NCBI RefSeq assembly: GCF_024448165.1
Contig: NZ_JAMOLN010000106.1
Coordinates: forward strand, 1 to 34,713
Direction of reading: 5' to 3'
DNA: 34,713 nt
DNA from: Streptomyces longispororuber
Lineage (GTDB): Bacteria; Actinomycetota; Actinomycetes; Streptomycetales; Streptomycetaceae
Shown: positions 8,442 through 14,912 of the stretch, piece by piece
Layout: the number at the start of each line of letters is the position of its first letter
Position numbering within the stretch: the stretch's first letter is position 1
Notes under the pieces: generated by a model
What the model was told of the DNA's origin: nothing
The model's input: only the letters and a program-made list of their open reading frames with translations
Databases searched by the model: none
Position numbers and translations under genes: made by a program

Positions 8442-9710
8442 TCAGCCCATCTGCTTGTCGAGGGCGCTCTGCGCGGTGGCCTGGGCCTTGCGGAGGGCCT
8501 TCTCCGGCGCGGCGCCCTTGGCTATGTCGGCTGCCGCGGCGATGAAGGAGGCCTGCATGGCCTGGGTCCACTCGGCGGGGAAGGAGATGCCGTTCTTGTT
8601 CGCGATGGCCACGGCGTCCTTGGCTGCGCCCTTCTTCAACTCCGGTGTCCTGGCGGCGACTTCGGCCTGCGGCGGGACGTGGAAGCCGTACTTGACCGCC
8701 CAGTCGATCTGGATGTCGGTCTGCTGGACCCACAGCCACTGGAGGTACTTCTTGGCCTCCGCCACGTGCTTGCTCTTGGCGTTGACGGCCTGTGTCCAGC
8801 CGCCGAGCCGGGCGACGGGCTTGCCGGCGGAGTCGTACGCCGGCCAGGGCACGACGCCGAAGTCGTCGCCGAGCGCCTTCTCGATGGCGGGCAGCGACCA
8901 CATGCCGCCCCACTGCATGGCGGCCGCACCCTGGTTGAAGGCGCCGGGGTCGTACCAGTCGGTGGTGAAGCCGAGCAGCACCGACTTGTCGGAGTGCAGT
9001 TGGTGCAGGCCGCCGATGGAGCGGGCGGCGTCCGCGTAGACGACCTTCTTGCCGTCGATGAGGTCGACCCCCTGGGACCAGGCCAGCAGGTAAGGACTGT
9101 CACCGATGCCGTCGTTGCCGATGAACAGGCCCTTGACCCCGTCGGTGGTCAACTTCTTGGCTGTGTCGACGAGTTCGGCGAAGGTGGTGGGCGGGGTGAC
9201 GCCGGCCTTCTTGAGCAGGGACTTGCGGTAGTAGAGGACCATCACGTCGTCGATGGTCTTGATGCCGTACAGCGTGCCGTCGACGGTGAGGTAGTCGAGG
9301 TCCGCCTTGTTGAAGCCGCCCTTGGCCGCGCCGTAGACGTCGTCGAGCGGTTCGAGCTGCCCGGCGCGGGCCATCTCCGCCCGGAAGTCGCCGAGTTCGA
9401 AGATGTCGGGGGCGTCGGCGCCGAGCAGCGCCGCGTTGAGCTTGGTCTCGTACTGGGAGGTGTCGGCGCCCCACACCACGTTGATCGCGACGTCCGGGTT
9501 GGCCTTCGTGTACTGCTCCGCGTACCGCTTGACCGCGGCCTGTGTGCCCTCCTCGCCGTACTGGTGGTACCACTGCGTGAGCGTGACCTTGGCGCCCTTG
9601 GCGGCGGCGGTGCCCTGCGGGTTGCTGGAGCAGGCGACGGCCGCGCCCGCGACGAACAGGAGGGACGTGCCGAGGAAGCCTCGGCGGGACAGCGCGGAGC
9701 TGGCGGACAT
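8442..9710 (-). CDS. Sugar ABC transporter substrate-binding lipoprotein (family 1)
   Basis: The protein has 422 residues. ATG 9710 is chosen because GGAAAGG lies just upstream and because it directly begins a signal with twin arginines (SRRGFLGTSLLF) and a lipobox-like AVAC, giving Cys27 as the probable lipidated residue. The rest has the CUT1 binding-protein pattern: KVTLTQWYHQYGEEG, NPDVAINVVW, APDIFELGD, DGTLYGIKT, MWSLPAIEKAL and LGGWTQAVNAKSKH. It should sit on the outer face of the membrane and pass sugar to the two permeases encoded next. It lies 142 bases after the ROK regulator; that gap holds a tandem repeat and no clear promoter, so readthrough from the ROK promoter is possible. 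Confidence 0.92.
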   Translation of the reverse strand: MSASSALSRRGFLGTSLLFVAGAAVACSSNPQGTAAAKGAKVTLTQWYHQYGEEGTQAAVKRYAEQYTKANPDVAINVVWGADTSQYETKLNAALLGADAPDIFELGDFRAEMARAGQLEPLDDVYGAAKGGFNKADLDYLTVDGTLYGIKTIDDVMVLYYRKSLLKKAGVTPPTTFAELVDTAKKLTTDGVKGLFIGNDGIGDSPYLLAWSQGVDLIDGKKVVYADAARSIGGLHQLHSDKSVLLGFTTDWYDPGAFNQGAAAMQWGGMWSLPAIEKALGDDFGVVPWPAYDSAGKPVARLGGWTQAVNAKSKHVAEAKKYLQWLWVQQTDIQIDWAVKYGFHVPPQAEVAARTPELKKGAAKDAVAIANKNGISFPAEWTQAMQASFIAAAADIAKGAAPEKALRKAQATAQSALDKQMG

Positions 9711-9773
9711 GGCAGTGCCTTTCCGGGGACGGACGGGTGTGATGTCTGGGCGCTGAGCGTGTGCGATGTCATT

Positions 9774-9863
9774 CGGGTCTGGTGCGTGCGGGTCTGGTGC
9801 GTGCGGGTCTCGTACGTTCAGGTCAGGCGTGTTCGAGTCAGGCGAGATCGGGTCAGGCGGTGA
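9774..9863. repeat. Six-unit 15-bp tandem repeat running into the ROK stop codon
   Basis: Units start at 9774, 9789, 9804, 9819, 9834 and 9849. The first two are identical (CGGGTCTGGTGCGTG); the others are degenerate but keep the period and a G-T-C core at the same place. The last unit contains the ROK stop. Because 15 bp is five codons, the unit copies place extra TGA codons (minus strand) at 9838-9840 and 9823-9825 in the same frame as the real stop at 9853-9855. Strand slippage over the gene end is the simplest origin. Confidence 0.85.
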
Positions 9864-11007
9864 AGAGCGACTGGATGCCGACGGCGGCCGCGCCGCGCGC
9901 CCACTCCTCCCAGGGCAGCGGGCGCACGACGAGCGGGCAGCGGGCGGCCGCGCCGAAGACCTGCGTGGCGAAGGCGGCGCGGATCTGCTCCTCGAAGAGG
10001 TCGTACGCGGCCAGGCCCTCGCCGGAGACCACGACGCGCTCGGGACCGACCACATTCACGACGGCGGCCAGGCCCAGACCGATGGCCTGCCCCGCCTCGG
10101 CGAACACGGCGCGCACCTCGGTGTCTCCGGAGTGGGCGCGGTCCATGGCACCGGTCAGGTCCAGGGCGTCGTCGCCCGCGGCCGCGCGGGCCCGGGCCAC
10201 GATGGCCTGTTCGGAGGCGATGGCCTCGACGCAGCCGCGGCCACCACAGTGACAGTCGGGGCCCGAGCCCGCGGCGACCGGGATGTGCCCGATCTCACCG
10301 GCGACGCCGAAGCCGCCCGCCACCACCTGCCCGCCGACGACGAGTCCGCAGCCGATGCCGGCGCCGACCGTGACCAGGGCGAAGGAGTCGGCGCCCACGC
10401 CTTCACCGAACCACTGCTCGGCGACGGTGAGCGCCTTGACGTCGTTCTCCACCGTGGTGGTCAGTCCGGTCGCTGCGCCGAGGAGTTCGGCGAGCGGCAC
10501 CTCGCGCCAGCCGAGGAACGGCGAGTAGCGCACCACTCCCCCGGCTCGGTCCACATCGCCCGAGACCGACACTCCTAGGGACTGGGTCCGCCCCTGGAAA
10601 TCAGGCAGCAACTCGGCGACCAGCGCGGCGATGTCGGCGACCACCGCATCGACCTCGTTGCCGGACACGGGCATCCGCCGGGCCGCCCTGACCTGCGCCC
10701 GCAAGTCCGTGACGACGCCGATCAGCTCGTGCGCGGTGACCTTGACGCCGACGAAGAACTCCCGGTCCGCGCGGACGGCGACGGGGTGTGCGGGCCGCCC
10801 CGCTCCCTCCACCGCGCGTTCCTGCTCGGGCAGTTCCTCCAGGTACCCGGCGTCGAGGAGCGGCCGGACCGCCTTGGTGACGGCGGCGGAGGAGAGTCCG
10901 GTGATTCGGGCGATCTCGGGGCGGGCGACGGGTCCGCGGGTCAGCACGGTGGTGAACACCGAGTGGGCGGCCGGGGACGAGAGCACCTGCGCTCGGCTCA
11001 GCAACAT
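9853..11007 (-). CDS. ROK family transcriptional regulator
   Basis: The protein has 384 residues from ATG 11007. An upstream in-frame start at 11055 is rejected because a promoter (-35 at 11037-11042, -10 at 11014-11019) ends six bases before ATG 11007, giving a leaderless mRNA. The N-terminal winged helix (about residues 15-60) has VARPEIARITGLSSAAVTKAV. The ROK domain has the ATP/sugar-binding type segments GVKVTAHELIGVVTDL, VENDVKAL and GAGIGCGLVVGG. A zinc motif C-H-C-G-G-R-G-C follows GEIGHIPV. ROK regulators sense sugars and repress or activate uptake operons. The gene is divergent from GH36 and immediately upstream of the transporter/glycosidase unit, so it is the likely regulator of both and of itself. 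Confidence 0.92.
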   Translation of the reverse strand: MLLSRAQVLSSPAAHSVFTTVLTRGPVARPEIARITGLSSAAVTKAVRPLLDAGYLEELPEQERAVEGAGRPAHPVAVRADREFFVGVKVTAHELIGVVTDLRAQVRAARRMPVSGNEVDAVVADIAALVAELLPDFQGRTQSLGVSVSGDVDRAGGVVRYSPFLGWREVPLAELLGAATGLTTTVENDVKALTVAEQWFGEGVGADSFALVTVGAGIGCGLVVGGQVVAGGFGVAGEIGHIPVAAGSGPDCHCGGRGCVEAIASEQAIVARARAAAGDDALDLTGAMDRAHSGDTEVRAVFAEAGQAIGLGLAAVVNVVGPERVVVSGEGLAAYDLFEEQIRAAFATQVFGAAARCPLVVRPLPWEEWARGAAAVGIQSLFTA

Positions 11008-11013
11008 GGAGGC

Positions 11014-11042
11014 AACGTAGGGGTAATAATTTCCTTCGTCAA
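11014..11042 (-). promoter_or_regulatory. Leaderless promoter of the ROK gene
   Basis: On the minus strand, -35 TTGACG (11037-11042), a 17-base spacer and -10 TACGTT (11014-11019) are followed by six bases and then ATG 11007. That spacing places the transcript start on or next to the A of the start codon. No Shine-Dalgarno sequence is present upstream of this ATG, which agrees with leaderless translation. Confidence 0.7.
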
Positions 11043-11059
11043 TATTTGATTTCAAGGAA
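11031..11059. promoter_or_regulatory. Candidate operator shared by ROK and GH36 promoters
   Basis: Outer arms TTCCTT (11031-11036) and AAGGAA (11054-11059) are reverse complements. Inside lie TCAA-TAT-TTGA (11039-11049) and TTGA-TT-TCAA (11046-11055). The AT-rich block covers both -35 boxes, so a bound protein would block both promoters. The ROK protein encoded alongside is the natural candidate to bind; this is inferred. Confidence 0.5.
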
Positions 11060-11074
11060 TCCGGGGCCTACGCT
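11046..11074 (+). promoter_or_regulatory. Leaderless promoter of the GH36 gene
   Basis: -35 TTGATT (11046-11051), a 17-base spacer and -10 TACGCT (11069-11074) are followed by seven bases and then ATG 11082. No Shine-Dalgarno sequence precedes this ATG. The two -35 boxes of the divergent promoters are only three bases apart. Confidence 0.68.
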
Positions 11075-11081
11075 CCGGCCC

Positions 11082-13142
11082 ATGTCTCAGGTGTCCTACG
11101 CAGCGTCCAGCCGCACGTTCCTGCTCACCACGCCGTCCACGTCCTACGCACTGCGCATCGCGGAGGACGGCGATACCCCGCAACACCTGCACTGGGGCGG
11201 CCCTTTGACACTCAGTCAGGCCGCCACCCTCACGCCGTACGACGGGGTCACGAGCAGCTTCGCCTCAACAGGCGGCGAGGAACTGGCCGTTGAGGCAGGA
11301 CCGCGCTTCGGCCCGCCCTCGCTGCTCGTCCGGTATGCGAACGGCGCACGCGGCGTGGAGTGGGTCTACGAGGGCCACCACATCGACGGCGGCCGTCTGG
11401 ACATACGCCTGCGCGACCGTCACCACCCCCTGGAGATCACCCTCCACTACGCCGTCCACCACGACAGCGACGTCATCGAGCGCTCGCTCTCCCTGCACCA
11501 CGGCGGAACGCCCGGCACCGATCCGGTGGAGGTGCTGCGCAGCGACGCCGCCTGCTGGTCCGTGCCCGCCCGGTCCGCCGAGCGCCTCAGTCACGCGGTC
11601 GGCGACTGGTCGGGCGAGACACAGCTGCGGCGCACCCCCGCCCCGTACGCCGAGACGACGTTCACCAGCCGCCGCGGCATCAGCAGCCACCAGGCCGCGC
11701 CGTGGCTGATGGTCGACGCGGGCGACGCCGACGAGGTGCACGGCGAGGTGTGGAGCACCGTCCTCGCCTGGTCGGGGAGCTGGCGGATCACCGCGCACCG
11801 GGACCACACCGGGGGCCCGCTCACCGTCACCGGCGGATCCGGGCACGACGGCATCACCTGGCACCTGTCGCCGGGCGAGACGTGGCGGTCCCCCGTGTTC
11901 GCGGGACTGTTCAGCACGGGCGGCTTCGGTGCCACGAGCCGGGCCTGGCACGCGTACACCGCGGCCCATGTCCTGCCACGGCCCGACGAGGTGCGGCCCA
12001 TCGTCTACAACGGCTGGGAGGCCGCCGGCTGGGACGTCACCCTGCGGGGCCAGACCGAACTGGCCGCGCGGGCGGCCGACCTCGGCGTGGAGCTCTTCGT
12101 CGTCGACGACGGCTGGTTCGGCCGGCGCACCAGCGACGCCGCCGGACTCGGTGACTGGCACCCCAACCCGGAGCGCTTCCCCGACGGTCTCACCCCGCTC
12201 GTCGACGAGGTCCGCACACGCGGCATGCGGTTCGGCCTGTGGGTGGAACCCGAGATGACCAACCCGGACAGCGACCTGTACCGCGCCCACCCCGACTGGG
12301 TGCTGCACCAGCCGCACCGCCGCCGCACCGAACTCCGCAACCAGCTCGTCCTCAACTTCGCCCGCCCCGACGTCGCCGACTGGGCCCACGAGTGGCTCGA
12401 CCGGCTGGTCGGCGACCACGCGATCGACTTCCTCAAGTGGGACATGAACCGCGCGTTCACCGAGGCCGGCTGGCCGGGCGCGCCGGACGGCGAACGGCTC
12501 TGGGAGGCGCACACCCGCGGCGTCTACGCGGTCCTCGACCGGCTGCGCCGGGACCACCCGCACCTGCGGATCGAGGGCTGCTCGGGCGGCGGCGGCCGCG
12601 CCGACCTCGGCATGCTCGCCCACACCGACCAGACCTGGATCTCCGACAACACCGACGCCGTCGACCGGATCGCCATCCAGAACGGCTACAGCCAGATCCA
12701 TCCCGCCCGCACCATGTCCGCCTGGGTGACGGACAGCCCCAACCCCCACACCGCCCGCACCACCCCGCTCCGCTTCCGCTTCCACATCGCCATGGCCGGA
12801 GCCCTCGGCATCGGCGGCGACCTCACGCACTGGAGCGCTGACGATCTCGCCGAAGCCCGCGAGCAGATCGCCCGGTACAAGGACATCCGCCCCGTCGTGC
12901 AGTTCGGTCAGCAACACCGCCTGCCCGACGCCGTCCAGTACGTCCTGGACGACCGCGCCGTGATCATCGCCTGGGGCCCGGCGCGCACCCTCCGGCTGAC
13001 CGGCCTCGATCCCGCAGCGCGGTACGAGGACCAGGACACCGGCACGGTGCACGAAGGGGCGCTGCTGCTCGGGCACGGGCTGCCACTCGCCCCGGAGAAG
13101 GGGGACCATCCGAGCGTGCTGGTGCGTCTGCTGCGCCGGTGA
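11082..13142 (+). CDS. GH36 alpha-galactosidase, intracellular
   Basis: The protein has 686 residues from ATG 11082, chosen from the leaderless promoter spacing; an in-frame start at 11046 would lie inside the promoter. It has no signal peptide and is probably cytoplasmic. Residues 1-300 form the N-terminal beta-supersandwich. The barrel shows FVVDDGWFGRR (about 339-349), FGLWVEPEM, LNFARPDV, IDFLKWDMNR with Asp454 as nucleophile, IEGCSGGGGRADLGML and WISDNTD with Asp522 as acid/base. These are the hallmarks of GH36 enzymes of about 700 residues, which hydrolyse melibiose- and raffinose-type alpha-galactosides. It transcribes away from the ROK gene and would digest galactosides brought in by the adjacent importer. 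It ends 77 bases before a convergent gene; no convincing terminator is seen there. Confidence 0.94.
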   Translation: MSQVSYAASSRTFLLTTPSTSYALRIAEDGDTPQHLHWGGPLTLSQAATLTPYDGVTSSFASTGGEELAVEAGPRFGPPSLLVRYANGARGVEWVYEGHHIDGGRLDIRLRDRHHPLEITLHYAVHHDSDVIERSLSLHHGGTPGTDPVEVLRSDAACWSVPARSAERLSHAVGDWSGETQLRRTPAPYAETTFTSRRGISSHQAAPWLMVDAGDADEVHGEVWSTVLAWSGSWRITAHRDHTGGPLTVTGGSGHDGITWHLSPGETWRSPVFAGLFSTGGFGATSRAWHAYTAAHVLPRPDEVRPIVYNGWEAAGWDVTLRGQTELAARAADLGVELFVVDDGWFGRRTSDAAGLGDWHPNPERFPDGLTPLVDEVRTRGMRFGLWVEPEMTNPDSDLYRAHPDWVLHQPHRRRTELRNQLVLNFARPDVADWAHEWLDRLVGDHAIDFLKWDMNRAFTEAGWPGAPDGERLWEAHTRGVYAVLDRLRRDHPHLRIEGCSGGGGRADLGMLAHTDQTWISDNTDAVDRIAIQNGYSQIHPARTMSAWVTDSPNPHTARTTPLRFRFHIAMAGALGIGGDLTHWSADDLAEAREQIARYKDIRPVVQFGQQHRLPDAVQYVLDDRAVIIAWGPARTLRLTGLDPAARYEDQDTGTVHEGALLLGHGLPLAPEKGDHPSVLVRLLRR

Positions 13143-13219
13143 CCGGCACGCGCGAGCGCACGCCGGGCGGATCGGGTGCCCCTGCCGGCTCGCCCCGGTC
13201 GGTGGGCATCGCGCCGACA

Positions 13220-14587
13220 TCACAGACCGGCAGCGATCAGGATGCGGTACATCCGGGTCGGACGCAGTGCGGAGTGGGCAGCCGCGTCGTCGGCGACCTG
13301 GGGGTCCGGGTCCCAGAGCAGCTGCTCCAGCAGGTCGTCCGTCAGGTTGGGGTGACGGGCGACTCCGCGGCGCAGGAAGGGCTCGGCAGCCGCGGCGAGT
13401 TGCCGAAGTCCCTGCACGGGCAGGTCCGTGTCCTGCAGGGCGACGTAGCGCACGTGAGGGTCTGGTTCGTGAAGGAACGAGCGCAGCACGTGACGGGGGA
13501 AGTTGGGGTGGTCGACGAGCGGCGGCCGGATGTGTGACACGTCGCCGTGTCTTCGCACCAGCGTTTCCAGGACGTCCGGTGGGGTGTCCGGTCGGCGAGC
13601 GGCAGCACGACGGACTGCTAGGTCCGGATCGTTGTCCAGCCGACGCCATGCTTCCTCGGGGAGGTCGCGGCAGGAGGCGAGGACGCGCCGGAACGTCGTG
13701 TGCCGGCAGTCCAGATAGCTCATCCGCTCGTCGAGAGGCGCTTCTCGCAGCCAGTCCGGCTCGGTGAAGTTCCAGCTCAGAGCCACCTGGGCCGCAATGC
13801 TTCCGGCCGCGCGCTCGGCTTCCACGAGCGCATACAGTCGGTCCCGTGTCGCGGCGTCCACATGGCGGCTCTGCGCCACCGCGACCCGCACGAGCGGGTC
13901 GTCGATCCCCATGAGCCGCTCGGCCATCTCTGCCGAGAGATGGGGGTTCTCCGCGACAGCCTGATTCAGCTCCTCGTCCCCGCTCCGCATGAGCTGAGCG
14001 AACTGCTCCGACGTCAGCGGGACGTAGCGCGCCACGTTGACGCGGACGGCGGGGTCGGGGTCGGCAAGGCAACGCTCCCTCCACTCCGGCGGGACACCTG
14101 GCTGCCGGTGCTCGGTGGCGGCGGCACGGACCTGCGGATCCGGGTCGGCGAGCAGTGCCGCCTGCACGGCGAGGGGCCGGTCGAACCAGGCCCGCGCGAC
14201 CGCCGCGCGCAGGCTCGGACTCGGCGCACCGACGAGTGCCGTCCGGGGCTGCCCGTAGGCTTCCTCCAGGGCGCCGATCCCGATCGTCACCTCCCGCTCC
14301 ACCATGCCGCGGACGAAGTCCGGGTACGCGTCACGGATCGCCGGATCGGGATGCTCCGCGATCCGCGCGCGCATCGACGCGGAGATCCGGTCTCCATGAA
14401 GGCGCACGGCGGTGCTGTCGTCGCCGTGCGTCAGCAGAGCGTCGACCACGGAGTCCGCCAGCCGCCCGGGACGCAGCGAGATCCCGTCCCGGCCGGCCGC
14501 GTGTGCGGCCAGGCGCACCAGAACGTCGTGCGGGGCCGCCGGGTTCCGCCCCAGACCGGACAGGTGCGGATGAGCGAGGCTTGTCAT
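13220..14587 (-). CDS. Leucine-rich-repeat-variant/HEAT-like repeat protein, function unknown
   Basis: The protein has 455 residues and no signal peptide. From about residue 75 to the end it is built of helical repeats around the core D-P-D/L-x-V-R-x-x-x-A, for example at 78-86, 148-157, 177-186, 229-238, 320-330, 375-383 and 427-436. They are spaced irregularly at roughly 24-50 residues and often carry the fuller form H-P-N/D-x-(S/T/P)-x-x-x-L. This is the LRV (leucine-rich repeat variant) style, related to HEAT repeats, which makes an elongated solenoid for binding a protein partner. No catalytic motif is seen. The ATG at 14587 lacks a good ribosome site; TAGGTT seven bases upstream could be a -10 for a leaderless transcript, but TTGACC is 20 bases further, so this is weak. 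It looks unrelated to the sugar genes. Confidence 0.75.
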   Translation of the reverse strand: MTSLAHPHLSGLGRNPAAPHDVLVRLAAHAAGRDGISLRPGRLADSVVDALLTHGDDSTAVRLHGDRISASMRARIAEHPDPAIRDAYPDFVRGMVEREVTIGIGALEEAYGQPRTALVGAPSPSLRAAVARAWFDRPLAVQAALLADPDPQVRAAATEHRQPGVPPEWRERCLADPDPAVRVNVARYVPLTSEQFAQLMRSGDEELNQAVAENPHLSAEMAERLMGIDDPLVRVAVAQSRHVDAATRDRLYALVEAERAAGSIAAQVALSWNFTEPDWLREAPLDERMSYLDCRHTTFRRVLASCRDLPEEAWRRLDNDPDLAVRRAAARRPDTPPDVLETLVRRHGDVSHIRPPLVDHPNFPRHVLRSFLHEPDPHVRYVALQDTDLPVQGLRQLAAAAEPFLRRGVARHPNLTDDLLEQLLWDPDPQVADDAAAHSALRPTRMYRILIAAGL

Positions 14588-14657
14588 GCGCCCAACCTAG
14601 CGAGGGCCCCTTCGCCGAAGGTCAACAGCCCGTGCTCGGACGCGAGATGATGGCCGA

Positions 14658-14854
14658 ATGGATCTCACAGGCGCGAGCGAGCGCGAGTACTGGGCCACCG
14701 TCGCGAAGCGACCTGGGATGTACCTCGGCCGAACGACGCTCACGAGTCTGGAGGCGTACTCGGAGGGTTACCACCAACATTCCGTGCGCCATGGCTCTTC
14801 GAACTGCTCGACGAGTTCCTCTCGGAAGGCGAGGCGGACATCCGCACGGTGTGA
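14658..14854 (+). pseudogene. Frameshifted remnant of a small actinomycete protein
   Basis: ATG 14658 opens a frame with a protein-like sequence, including REYWATVAKRPGMYLGR, LEAYSEGY and HQH. The frame then becomes low-quality serine/arginine text. In another frame, starting near 14793, a sensible continuation appears (RAPWLFELLDEFLSEGEA, then DIRTV) and stops at TGA 14852-14854. One short indel near 14785-14800 would join them into a protein of about 65 residues. The start KRPGMYLGR resembles small Streptomyces hypothetical proteins, from memory only. The first frame continues open to 15707, but that part is the antisense shadow of the next gene. A sequencing error is an alternative explanation. 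Confidence 0.5.
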
Positions 14855-14912
14855 CCTCTCCGTCGGGAAGCCATTCCCCACCGGGAGGCAGCCACTCAAT
14901 GCCGGCCCTCCG

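Noticed and set aside
9774..9863. Repeat array as a CRISPR
   Set aside because: Units are 15 bp in direct contact with no spacers, and no cas genes are present.
13182..13233. CTGCCGG/CCGGCAG inverted repeat as terminator between GH36 and the repeat-protein gene
   Set aside because: The loop is 38 bases and one arm lies inside the coding sequence.
14685..14740. GyrB/ParE similarity of the KRPGMYLG motif
   Set aside because: Only a short chance-like match; none of the following ATPase motifs occur.
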